Shown here: in pieces, positions 45,605 to 53,559 of the stretch | How positions within the stretch are numbered: the stretch's first letter is position 1 | Layout of the letters: every line of letters starts with the position of its first letter | NCBI GenBank assembly: GCA_017560425.1 | Contig: JAFZEX010000049.1 | Span: 1-64,000 of the forward strand | DNA: 64,000 nt | Source of the DNA: Alistipes sp. | GTDB taxonomy: Bacteria; Bacteroidota; Bacteroidia; Bacteroidales; Rikenellaceae | Reading direction: 5' to 3' | Made by a program: the position numbers and the translations under genes | Notes under the pieces: generated by a model | What the model was told of the DNA's origin: nothing | The model's input: only the letters and a program-made list of their open reading frames with translations | Database searches by the model: none

Positions 45605-45984
45605 TATCCGATGAGTGCCTCGTAAGCCGCAGCATCAAGCAAACCCTCAACCTCTGCAGGGTTCGACATCTTGATCTTGATCAACCAGCCCTCGCCGTAT
45701 GGATCCTTGTTTACAAGTGCAGAGTCAGCCTCAACAGCCTCGTTGAACTCGATAACCTCACCAGATACTGGTGTGAAGGCATCAGATACGGTCTTAACAG
45801 CCTCGATAGAGCCGAATACCTCGTTAGCCTCGATAGTCTCGCCTACAGTAGGAACATCAACGAAAACGATATCACCAAGCTGTGACTGAGCATAATCAGT
45901 AATGCCGATAACAGCTACATCACCCTCTACACGCAACCACTCGTGGTCGTTAGAGTACTTCAAATTAGCAGGTACATTTGCCAT
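45604..45984 (-). CDS. gcvH: Glycine cleavage system H protein
   Basis: Lipoyl carrier that shuttles the aminomethyl group among P, T and L proteins of glycine cleavage. 126 residues from the ATG at 45984 (MANVPANLKYSNDHEWLRV). Lipoylation Lys64 in GSIEAVKTVSDAF. The longer reading frame start at 46041 is rejected, since homologues begin here and a promoter box lies just upstream. gcvP and gcvT are not in the window. The stop codon touches repeat copy E. Confidence 0.96.
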   Translation of the reverse strand: MANVPANLKYSNDHEWLRVEGDVAVIGITDYAQSQLGDIVFVDVPTVGETIEANEVFGSIEAVKTVSDAFTPVSGEVIEFNEAVEADSALVNKDPYGEGWLIKIKMSNPAEVEGLLDAAAYEALIG

Positions 45985-46061
45985 AATAAGTAGTATTAAA
46001 TTGTTGTTATTGTAGTTTCTTTTCTTGCTTGCGTCGGGCATTAGCCCACTTACGCAACCAC

Positions 46062-46069
46062 AAATATAT
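46062..46069 (-). promoter_or_regulatory. Promoter -7 box of gcvH
   Basis: TATATTTG on the minus strand, about 78 bp before the start codon, giving a leader of about 70 nt. A possible TTTG at 46089-46086 is 16 bp upstream. Confidence 0.55.
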
Positions 46070-46121
46070 TATTTTTTTGTCGGAACAAAAAATTTTAATC
46101 CCATTTTTTGCACCCAACAAC

Positions 46122-46859
46122 CTATTTTTGCACCGCTTTATGGGGTAGCACAAACTCTATCTCCTTGAACGCATACTCATGAAGCGTGCCATCGGCGTGT
46201 TCCAAACGTAGCTCTCCCGAGGGCTTCACGCCACGTATCGAGGCACGAATAATCTCGCCCGAGGGGAGCATGTAGGGGTACTCCTCCAAGAGGTGATACA
46301 TGCGGCTAACATACGTCTGCTCAACGAGTTGCTTCTCGCCCGCCTCCAATCTTGCGTACCACTCGCCGAGCTTCTGCATAAAGCAACGCAGCACCTCCTC
46401 ACGGTCGAATGTTGCGTTGCGTTGTAGTGCCATCGACGTGGGGTTAGGCAGGTCGCTGGGGAAGTCGGCTTGATTTACGTTTAGCCCTATGCCCACGATT
46501 GTGCGTGCAAGGGTGTCGCCCGAAAGCGAGTGCTCGATAAGCACGCCCACAAGCTTGCTATCACCAGCATATATGTCGTTGGTCCACTTTATGCGACACT
46601 CGATGCCGTACTCCGCCATGGCATCAACAAGGGCAAGGGCAACAACCTCCGAGAGCAAAAACTGCTCGACGATAGGCAGAAACGTGGGGTGTAGCACCAC
46701 TGAGAATGTCAGGTTCTCGCCCTCGGTGCTATGCCACGAATGTCCTCGCTGGCCACGGCCCGCCGTCTGGTGCTCGCTCCATATCACGTCCATGTGCTCG
46801 TAGCGCTCGCCACGTGCCTCGTCGTTGGTTGATGTTGTGTTGTTTATATGGTATATCAT
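46122..46859 (-). CDS. birA: Biotin--[acetyl-CoA-carboxylase] ligase, no DNA-binding domain
   Basis: Activates biotin with ATP and attaches it to carboxyl-carrier lysines. 245 residues from ATG 46859 (MIYHINNTTSTNDEA). Biotin/ATP motifs: SEHQTAGRGQRGHSW, KWTNDIYAGDSKLVGVLIE and GIGLNVNQ. The N-terminal HTH of bifunctional BirA is absent, so it is an enzyme only. It diverges from the glutaminyl cyclase gene. Downstream is the gcvH promoter, with no terminator seen between. Confidence 0.93.
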   Translation of the reverse strand: MIYHINNTTSTNDEARGERYEHMDVIWSEHQTAGRGQRGHSWHSTEGENLTFSVVLHPTFLPIVEQFLLSEVVALALVDAMAEYGIECRIKWTNDIYAGDSKLVGVLIEHSLSGDTLARTIVGIGLNVNQADFPSDLPNPTSMALQRNATFDREEVLRCFMQKLGEWYARLEAGEKQLVEQTYVSRMYHLLEEYPYMLPSGEIIRASIRGVKPSGELRLEHADGTLHEYAFKEIEFVLPHKAVQK

Positions 46860-46883
46860 AGTGTTTATTACGCATTTATCACT

Positions 46884-46921
46884 CAAAGATACGCAAAATC
46901 TTATAAAAATGGTTATCTTTG
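46884..46921. promoter_or_regulatory. Divergent promoter pair birA / glutaminyl cyclase
   Basis: TATCTTTG on the minus strand (46891-46884) for birA and TATCTTTG on the plus strand (46914-46921) for the cyclase. The two boxes are back to back, 22 bp apart; no clear -33 elements. Confidence 0.6.
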
Positions 46922-46940
46922 CAGATATATATTAGAATGC

Positions 46941-47753
46941 ATGACACGATTTATGACCATAGCACTCGCAGCACTACTTTTAATGGTGGGCTGCACGCCT
47001 AAAACAAATAAGGCAACGAAGGAGGCAACGGAGGCAAAGACCGCAACCGTAAAGACCGCATTTGCAAAGCTTTACGACTATCGCATTGTGGCAGAATATC
47101 CACACTCAGCGCATAGCTACACACAGGGTTTGCAGTACGCAGACGGCACAATGTGGGAGGGCACAGGCCAGGAGGGCGAGTCGCACCTTCAGCGCATATC
47201 GCTCTCTACGGGCAAGGTAGATGTTGTGGCATCGCTACCTAAGGAGGAGTTTGGCGAGGGCATCACACTCTACAAAGATCGCATATATCAGCTCACGTGG
47301 CTTAGTCGCAAGGCACATGTCTACACTCTCGAGGGCAAGCACCTACGCACCATCAGCTACGAGGGCGAGGGCTGGGGCATAACCACCGATGGCGAGCGTC
47401 TATTTATGTCGGACGGCACGGCAACAATACGCCTCATAAACCCCGACACATTCGCCACCGAGGGCTCTATATGCGTGATGTACAACGGCGAGCCTTTGGG
47501 CAACATCAACGAGCTGGAGTGGGCTGATGGCTACATATGGGCAAATGTCTACCTAACGGACTCTATTGTCAAGATCAACCCCACAACGGGCATTGTCGAG
47601 GGATATGTGGACCTTCCCGCACTACGCAATAAGCTACAAAACAACCCTGAGGCAGAGGCGTTTAACGGCATCGCCTACAACAAGGATAACGGTCACTTCT
47701 ACGTTACAGGCAAGGATTGGAACAAACTCTTTGAAATTGAAATAATCGAGTAG
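46941..47753 (+). CDS. Glutaminyl-peptide cyclotransferase lipoprotein (plant/bacterial beta-propeller type)
   Basis: Converts N-terminal glutamine of proteins or peptides to pyroglutamate, here on the periplasmic side. 270 residues from ATG 46941; the frame opens earlier but the start here gives a clean lipoprotein signal MTRFMTIALAALLLMVGC (Cys18). Family blocks: HSYTQGLQYADGTMWEGTG, GEGWGITTDG, NELEWADGYIWANVY and AFNGIAYN. Many Bacteroidota exported proteins start with Gln after signal cleavage, which gives this enzyme a plausible job. Confidence 0.9.
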   Translation: MTRFMTIALAALLLMVGCTPKTNKATKEATEAKTATVKTAFAKLYDYRIVAEYPHSAHSYTQGLQYADGTMWEGTGQEGESHLQRISLSTGKVDVVASLPKEEFGEGITLYKDRIYQLTWLSRKAHVYTLEGKHLRTISYEGEGWGITTDGERLFMSDGTATIRLINPDTFATEGSICVMYNGEPLGNINELEWADGYIWANVYLTDSIVKINPTTGIVEGYVDLPALRNKLQNNPEAEAFNGIAYNKDNGHFYVTGKDWNKLFEIEIIE

Positions 47754-47755
47754 TA

Positions 47756-48652
47756 ATGAGCAAGATAAGAGAACGCTTTGCAGAGCTTCTGCAACGACAT
47801 ATCATAGTTAAGGACGCAGCCATAGGCACCACGCTTGTGGGCAACCGCCGTGATGTTGCGCCCGATAGCCTATCGCTTAGCGACCCTGAGAAGGTCATGG
47901 CGATGTACGAGGCATCGATAAAGGCTGGTGCTACAATCATCACCTCGAACACCTTCCTTAGCGACCCGCTAATGCTCAAGTCGTGTGGCGTGGAGCAGTC
48001 GTCGGAGGAGGTTGTGGCAGCATCGCTACGCATAGCGCACGAGGCACGTGAGCGAAGCGGCAAAGAGCTATTTATTGCCGGCTCGATAGGCCCCTCGACA
48101 CGCAACATCACGCTTGCCATCGACCTTACGGAGGATGAGCTACGTGCATCATATCGCACTCTTATCGAGGCACTTGCAAAGGGTGGCGTAGATATATTCC
48201 TTATCGAGAGCATCACCGACATACGCAATGCCGAGATTGCTGCTGAGCTATGCTCGGAGATTGCCCCCGACACCCCTATCATCTTCTCGGCAACACTCTC
48301 AAAAATCGGCGGTCTGCTAATCTCGGGTCGCTCGGTAGAGAAGTATGTCGAGGATGTCAAGAAATACAACCCATTGGCTATCGGCTTCAACTGCTCGTAT
48401 GGCGTGAAAAACGTGGTGGACAACATTGAGCTACTTACTCGCTACACCGAGCTACCTACATACGTAGCACCCTCGGCAGGCATTCCTGACGGCAAGGGCA
48501 AGTATCCCGAGACCGTGAAGAAGCACACCGAGACACTACGCACAGGCGCCGAGAAGGGCTTGCTCAGCATCGTGGGTGGTTGCTGCGGCACAACAGCCGA
48601 ATATACCCGTAGCTTAGCACAAATGGCACGCCACTATAAACCTCGTAAATAG
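47756..48652 (+). CDS. Stand-alone homocysteine S-methyltransferase domain protein
   Basis: 298 residues covering only the homocysteine-binding TIM barrel, equivalent to the first module of MetH. Zn ligands: Cys in GFNCSYG and the Cys pair in VGGCCGTT. It starts DAAIGTTLVGNRR, and SNTFLSDP is the typical early block. The folate, B12 and reactivation modules are not encoded next to it. It could act with separate B12/folate modules or use S-methylmethionine. It follows the cyclase gene by 2 bp and precedes an M20 hydrolase by 6 bp. Confidence 0.88.
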   Translation: MSKIRERFAELLQRHIIVKDAAIGTTLVGNRRDVAPDSLSLSDPEKVMAMYEASIKAGATIITSNTFLSDPLMLKSCGVEQSSEEVVAASLRIAHEARERSGKELFIAGSIGPSTRNITLAIDLTEDELRASYRTLIEALAKGGVDIFLIESITDIRNAEIAAELCSEIAPDTPIIFSATLSKIGGLLISGRSVEKYVEDVKKYNPLAIGFNCSYGVKNVVDNIELLTRYTELPTYVAPSAGIPDGKGKYPETVKKHTETLRTGAEKGLLSIVGGCCGTTAEYTRSLAQMARHYKPRK

Positions 48653-48658
48653 AAGATT

Positions 48659-49765
48659 ATGAATAGCATAGAGCTACGACGAGAGCTACACCGCAAAGCC
48701 GAGCTGTCGTTCGAGGAGTTCAAGACGCAGCAGCTGATAATTGATGCGCTTGAGGCTGAGGGCATCGAGTATCGCAAGATTGCCACAACGGGCGTTCTTG
48801 CCAAGATTGAGGGCAACAGGGGTAACCTGAGCCGATGCGTGGTGCTTCGTGCCGACATCGATGCTCTGCCCATTAGTGAGCTTAACGACATAGACTATAA
48901 ATCTGAGCACGAGGGTGTTATGCATGGCTGCGGCCACGACATGCACACGGCAGTGCTCTTTGGCGTGTTGCAACATCTCAACCGCAACCGTGACTTCGAG
49001 GGCACCCTCTTTGGTCTGTTTCAGCCCGGCGAGGAGCTAAACCCTGGTGGCGCAGTCAAGGTGCTTGAGGAGAACCCCTTCGAGGGCTACGAGGTGGCTG
49101 CCGTCATTGGCGAACATGTAGACTCTACGCTTGAGGTTGGCGAGGTAGGCCTATGCCCAGGCAGGTTTATGGCATCGAACGACGAGATACGCTTCTACAT
49201 CTCGGGCCGTGGTGGTCATGCCGCACGCCGCACGGAGATTGACGACAGCGTGACAGCGATGGCTGATATGGTGCTTCGCACAACAGCGCTCAATACGCCC
49301 GAGTGCGTGGTATCTATCGGACGTGTTATTGCCGATGGCGCAACAAACGTAATACCAAGCCTTGTTACGGCTGAGGGCACCATGCGCACCTTCGACCGTG
49401 AGGTGCGTGAGCGCACCCATGCCTACCTACACAACAACTCACGTCAGGTGGCTGAGAAGTATGGCGTGGAGGTAAAGGTGGATATTAGCTATGGCTACCC
49501 ATGTGTTGTGAACGACGTTATGCTAACCTACGAGGCGATGATTGTTGCCTCGGACGAGGGCATCGTGGTGCGTGAGCTCAAGCCTATGACCACTGCCGAG
49601 GACTTTGGTCACTACACCGAGCGCTACCCATCGCTATTCTTCCGCTTGGGCGTAGGCAAGGAGTCGGGTGGCTCACACACAGCTACGTTCCTTCCCGACG
49701 AAAGGGCAATGGAGTATGGCGAGCGCATGATGCGACGCATGGCGCTACACGTATTAAATAAGTAA
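48659..49765 (+). CDS. M20D family amidohydrolase
   Basis: Zn-dependent hydrolase of N-acyl amino acids or small peptides (exact substrate unknown). 368 residues. Metal-site blocks: HGCGHDMHTAVL, FQPGEELNPGG, GEHVDSTLEVG and TAEDFGHYTERYPS with a final GGSHTATFLPDE. Lid domain in the middle (about 170-280). Same operon as the homocysteine methyltransferase and rnr, spacers under 10 bp. The close spacing suggests shared transcription, not a common pathway. Confidence 0.88.
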   Translation: MNSIELRRELHRKAELSFEEFKTQQLIIDALEAEGIEYRKIATTGVLAKIEGNRGNLSRCVVLRADIDALPISELNDIDYKSEHEGVMHGCGHDMHTAVLFGVLQHLNRNRDFEGTLFGLFQPGEELNPGGAVKVLEENPFEGYEVAAVIGEHVDSTLEVGEVGLCPGRFMASNDEIRFYISGRGGHAARRTEIDDSVTAMADMVLRTTALNTPECVVSIGRVIADGATNVIPSLVTAEGTMRTFDREVRERTHAYLHNNSRQVAEKYGVEVKVDISYGYPCVVNDVMLTYEAMIVASDEGIVVRELKPMTTAEDFGHYTERYPSLFFRLGVGKESGGSHTATFLPDERAMEYGERMMRRMALHVLNK

Positions 49766-49768
49766 GAA

Positions 49769-51913
49769 ATGGCAAAACATAGAAACAAAAGGGGAAACAA
49801 CCGTGATGAGCGTGCTTCGTTTATCGTTGATATGTTCCGAGAGTTTCCCGACAACAAATTCTCGCTCAAACACCTCGCCGCAGCCTCGGGAGGTGCCGAC
49901 CGTGATGGCCGCACGATGACCTTTGCCATTGTGCGTCAGCTAATCGAGGACGGCTTTATCGAGGAGGTGGCACGTAGCAAATACCGACTATCACGCTCGG
50001 CAATGCCACGCTTTATGGGTGTTGTGAGCACAGCATCTCCAGGCGTGCTCTACGTGAGTGTCGAGGAGATGGAGAGCGACGTATATGTCTCTCGCCGCAA
50101 TGCTGGTGGCGCTTTGGAGGGCGACACAGTGGAGCTTGTCGTGGCACGCCGCTCTCGTGATGGCGAGCTCGAGGGAACTATCGTAAGCGTCATCGAGCGC
50201 TCAGCACGCCCATATGTGGGCACTGCTGAAGTTACAGCAAACTCGATATTCGTCACGCCCGACACTCGCCGCCTAGGCTGCGACATCTACCTACCCCGCA
50301 AGAAGAATGCAAAGGTGGAGAGTGGCGACAAGGTGTTGGTGCGTGTGGTCGATTGGCCCGAGGGCGAGCGACTACCCCATGGCGAGTTGGTAGACATATT
50401 GGGTAAGGCGGGCGACAACGACACCGAGATGCACGCCATATTGGCTGAGTTCAACCTACCATATCGCTTTGAGCGTGACGTGCTTAACGCCGCAAAGCGC
50501 ATCGAGGAGGGCATCACCAAGGAGGAGATTGAGCGCAGACGTGACATGCGTCCCCGCACAACATTTACCATCGACCCTGCCGACGCTAAGGACTTTGACG
50601 ATGCACTATCGCTACACAAGCTCGACGAGGGCTTGTGGGAGGTGGGCGTTCACATTGCCGATGTTACGCACTATGTAACCCCTGGCTCAGTGGTAGACAA
50701 CGAGGCTGTGGAGCGTGCCACATCGGTATATCTTGTCGATCGCACCATACCTATGCTCCCTGAGCGACTATCCAACGAGCTATGTTCGTTGCGCCCACAC
50801 GAGGATAAGCTCTGCTTCTCGGCGGTATTCACGCTTAACGAGAACCTCGACATTGTGGAGGAGTGGTTTGGTCGCACCGTTATTCACTCCGATAGGCGCT
50901 TTACGTACGAGGAGGCGCAAGCTGTAATCGAGAGTGGCGAGGGAGAGTTCAAAGAGGAGATATTGACCCTTAACCGCCTTGCACAGGCTCTTCGCAAGGA
51001 GCGCTTCAAGCACGGCGCCATAGCCTTCGAGCGTGACGAGGTGCGCTTCCGCCTCGACGAGAAGGGCAAGCCTATAGGCGTATATACCAAGATACAGAAG
51101 GAGGCCAACATGCTTATCGAGGAGTTTATGTTGCTTGCCAACAGACGTGTTGCCGAGTACTGCGCCTACCGCCTATCAAACGGCAGAAAGGTGGCTCGAC
51201 CCATGGTCTTCCGTGTTCACGACGAGCCGTCGGAGGATAAGCTCGAGAGATTTAGAGAGTTTGCCCTACGCTTTGGCCACTACTTCAAGGCGCAGAAGGG
51301 ACGTGCCGTGGCTAAGGAGATGAACAAGCTCCTCGGCACGATAAATGGCCGTCCCGAGCAGAATGCCATAACCACGCTTGCTGTACGAAGCATGGCAAAG
51401 GCGGTATATACCACCGACAACATCGGTCACTACGGCTTGGCATTCCCCTACTATACACACTTCACATCGCCCATACGTCGCTACCCCGACATGATGGTAC
51501 ACCGACTATTGGCATCGTACCTCGGCGGAGCGAAGAGCGCCGACAAGGTGCACCTCGAGCAGCTGGCTGTGCACTCCACCGAGCGTGAGATCATCGCCTC
51601 GGATGCCGAGCGTGCAAGCATCAAGTATAAGATGGCAGAGTTTATGAAGGACCGCATTGGCGAGGAGTTCGAGGGTGTGGTATCGGGACTTACTGAGTGG
51701 GGCGTATACGTCGAGCTCGACGACACACATGTCGAGGGCATGGCATTCCTACGAGATATCGACGATGACGACTACTACCGCTTCGACGAGGCACGCTACG
51801 AGGTTGTAGGACGCTCGTCGGGCATTCGCCTAACGCTGGGCAGCCGTGTGAGGGTGCGTGTTAAGAGCGTAGACCTCAACCGCCGAACACTCGACTTCAA
51901 ACTATTACTCTAA
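49769..51913 (+). CDS. rnr: Ribonuclease R
   Basis: 3'-5' exoribonuclease that degrades structured RNA. 714 residues. Basic start (MAKHRNKRGNNRDE) and a winged-helix-like region, two cold-shock domains (about 75-225), the RNB catalytic domain with TIDPADAKDFDDALSL (four Asp) and SPIRRYPDMMVHRLL, then a C-terminal S1 domain (GVVSGLTEWGVYVELDDT). All catalytic acids are present. It may be the main enzyme able to pass the hairpin-rich 3' ends seen in this genome (inference). Confidence 0.96.
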   Translation: MAKHRNKRGNNRDERASFIVDMFREFPDNKFSLKHLAAASGGADRDGRTMTFAIVRQLIEDGFIEEVARSKYRLSRSAMPRFMGVVSTASPGVLYVSVEEMESDVYVSRRNAGGALEGDTVELVVARRSRDGELEGTIVSVIERSARPYVGTAEVTANSIFVTPDTRRLGCDIYLPRKKNAKVESGDKVLVRVVDWPEGERLPHGELVDILGKAGDNDTEMHAILAEFNLPYRFERDVLNAAKRIEEGITKEEIERRRDMRPRTTFTIDPADAKDFDDALSLHKLDEGLWEVGVHIADVTHYVTPGSVVDNEAVERATSVYLVDRTIPMLPERLSNELCSLRPHEDKLCFSAVFTLNENLDIVEEWFGRTVIHSDRRFTYEEAQAVIESGEGEFKEEILTLNRLAQALRKERFKHGAIAFERDEVRFRLDEKGKPIGVYTKIQKEANMLIEEFMLLANRRVAEYCAYRLSNGRKVARPMVFRVHDEPSEDKLERFREFALRFGHYFKAQKGRAVAKEMNKLLGTINGRPEQNAITTLAVRSMAKAVYTTDNIGHYGLAFPYYTHFTSPIRRYPDMMVHRLLASYLGGAKSADKVHLEQLAVHSTEREIIASDAERASIKYKMAEFMKDRIGEEFEGVVSGLTEWGVYVELDDTHVEGMAFLRDIDDDDYYRFDEARYEVVGRSSGIRLTLGSRVRVRVKSVDLNRRTLDFKLLL

Positions 51914-51928
51914 TAAAACGTTGATAGC

Positions 51929-53041
51929 ATGAACGTTGAAGATATACTCGAAAAGGCGATACTGCGTGAGTCACTAACACGCCAGGAGGCATATTTCCTC
52001 TACGACAACGCCTCGCTACATGAGCTTGCGTCGGTGGCTGATGCCATACGTCGCATGACGGTTGCCGACCCCGAGGTGGTGACATGGCAGATCGACCGCA
52101 ACGTGAACATCACCAATGTCTGCAAGTCGGGCTGCAAGTTCTGCAACTTCCACTGCAAGCCCCACCAGACCGATAAGGCATATATCACCACGATGGCGGA
52201 GTACCGCACAAAGATCGACGAGGCGCTTAGGCTCGGTGCCGACCAGCTGTTGCTTCAGGGTGGTCTACACCCACGCCTCGGCATCGAATTCTACGAGACG
52301 CTCTTCCGACAGCTTAAGAAGGAGTACCCCACACTGCGCCTAAACGCACTTGGTGCTCCCGAGGTATCGCACATAGCTGCAATCAGCGGCATCACCACCC
52401 TTGAGTGTCTTGAGCGCCTCAAGGCGGCGGGTCTTGACACCCTGCCTGGTGCTGGAGCTGAGATTTTATCGGACGACATTCGCAAGCGCATATCCCCCGC
52501 CAAGCCATCGGCACGTGAGTGGGTGCGTGTTATGCACGAGGCACACAAGCTCGGCATAACCTCTACGGCAACGATGATGTATGGCCATGCCGAGCAGCCA
52601 CACCAGCGCATCGACCACCTTATAACCATTCGTGACCTTCAGGCACTACGCCCCGAGGGCTCACGAGGCTTCACCGCATTTATTCCGTGGGTATTCTGCC
52701 CCAAGGGCACAGAGCTTGAAAAGGAGGGCATCTCGCCACGCTTCTCGGCAACAGAGTATCTGCGCATAATTGCCATGAGCCGCATCATTCTCAACAACAT
52801 AACCAACATTCAGGCATCGTGGCTCACCGTGGGCAAGGAGGTTGCCGAGCTGGCACTCAAGAGCGGCGCCAACGACATGGGCTCGATAATGATTGAGGAG
52901 AATGTGGTCTCGTCGGCAGGCGCAACAACACGCTTCGACCGTGAGGCGATGAAGGCAACAATCCGCCGTGCCGGCTTCACCCCACGCCTCCGTGACCAGC
53001 TTTATAACTATCGTGAGGAGAAGGAGTTAGGCACAGAGTAG
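51929..53041 (+). CDS. mqnC: Cyclic dehypoxanthine futalosine synthase MqnC
   Basis: Radical-SAM cyclase of the futalosine menaquinone route, acting between MqnB and MqnD. 370 residues. The cluster-binding CKSGCKFCNF (CxxxCxxC) follows DRNVNITNVC. Late blocks SWLTVGKEVAELALKSGAND and MGSIMIEENVVSSAG favour MqnC over the related MqnE (aminofutalosine synthase). FHCKPHQTDKAY takes the place of the usual FYR-type stretch. Last gene of the plus-strand run that starts at 46941, with a terminator behind it. Confidence 0.9.
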   Translation: MNVEDILEKAILRESLTRQEAYFLYDNASLHELASVADAIRRMTVADPEVVTWQIDRNVNITNVCKSGCKFCNFHCKPHQTDKAYITTMAEYRTKIDEALRLGADQLLLQGGLHPRLGIEFYETLFRQLKKEYPTLRLNALGAPEVSHIAAISGITTLECLERLKAAGLDTLPGAGAEILSDDIRKRISPAKPSAREWVRVMHEAHKLGITSTATMMYGHAEQPHQRIDHLITIRDLQALRPEGSRGFTAFIPWVFCPKGTELEKEGISPRFSATEYLRIIAMSRIILNNITNIQASWLTVGKEVAELALKSGANDMGSIMIEENVVSSAGATTRFDREAMKATIRRAGFTPRLRDQLYNYREEKELGTE

Positions 53042-53065
53042 AATAAGTGATGTCAAAAGGCATAT

Positions 53066-53106
53066 AAGGGTCTGAAAGGGTTGCAATACTCTTCAGACCC
53101 TTTTTG
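53066..53106 (+). terminator. Terminator after mqnC
   Basis: AAGGGTCTGAA pairs with TTCAGACCCTT across a 14-nt loop, followed by T residues; outer AGGCA/TGCCT may extend it. Confidence 0.88.
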
Positions 53107-53141
53107 CCTCTTATAGCCCTTGTGCCTAAATCAGCGCACCA

Positions 53142-53267
53142 ATTTGTTGTTAGGCAGGTTGCAGATGTGGCCTTGACATGAAAAAGCCTCGAATGGGAAA
53201 TACTTGACGTATGTCCAATTCGAGGCTTTGATTGAAAGGTCGCAGATGCGTACCTATCACAACAAAT
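53142..53267 (-). repeat. Palindromic element family I, copy F (126 bp)
   Basis: Ends ATTTGTTGTTAGGCAG and CCTATCACAACAAAT. The apical stem AAAGCCTCGAATTGG-type (AAGCCTCGAATGGG with CCAATTCGAGGCTT) uses the same word as the terminator at 1187. Right side hairpin CGC-AGAT-GCG. Preceded by ATCAGCGCACC, as copy D is. Its right end lies inside the next gene and provides the codons for Asn-Leu-Leu and the TGA stop. Confidence 0.82.
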
Positions 53268-53550
53268 TCTCCTTTGCAGCCTTCTCTGCCGCTGCACGCT
53301 CCGCCTTCTTTTTGGCTATCGCCCTCTTGCGAGCCTCAATCTGCTCGGGTGTAAGCTGCTTCTTGGGCTTCTTCTTTAATGTCGTGCTATCTACTTGAGG
53401 CTCCTTGCGCTCGACACGCTCAACACTCCTGCGAGGCTCTGCCTCACGGTCAAAAATAAGCGAGCGATACTCACCGAAGTTGATAGCAGCAACGAGCACA
53501 ACAACAAAAACCAAAATGGTGAAGACAACACCAATAACTCTCTTTATCAT
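53257..53550 (-). CDS. Small basic membrane protein downstream of the S41 protease, unknown
   Basis: 97 residues. One N-terminal TM (about 4-24, VIGVVFTILVFVVVLVAAI), then a charged tail: RREPQ-type Arg/Glu stretch and a Lys/Ala/Glu-rich helix (about 60-97, KKKPKKQLTPEQIEARKRA). Likely Nin/Cout by charge is uncertain. Its last four codons (ENLL) and stop lie in repeat copy F, so the C-terminus may have been set by insertion of the repeat. The ATG is 9 bp after the protease stop, same transcript. No homologue recognised. Confidence 0.7.
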   Translation of the reverse strand: MIKRVIGVVFTILVFVVVLVAAINFGEYRSLIFDREAEPRRSVERVERKEPQVDSTTLKKKPKKQLTPEQIEARKRAIAKKKAERAAAEKAAKENLL

Positions 53551-53559
53551 ATATTTTAG

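Noticed and set aside
45985..46041. Upstream extension of gcvH (19 residues)
   Set aside because: Homologues begin at MANVPANLKY; the extension is Asn-rich and not conserved-looking, and lies in the leader.
46848..46940. Upstream extension of the glutaminyl cyclase gene
   Set aside because: It would cover its own promoter box and overlap birA; ATG at 46941 gives a proper lipoprotein signal.
51929..53041. MqnE (aminofutalosine synthase) or CofH for the radical-SAM gene
   Set aside because: The GANDMGSIMIEENVV block and overall pattern fit MqnC better; a profile search could settle the small remaining doubt.
6465..53267. Family I as an insertion sequence
   Set aside because: Copies are 126-129 bp, carry no transposase, and I could not see target-site duplications. 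A MITE origin stays possible but is not shown.
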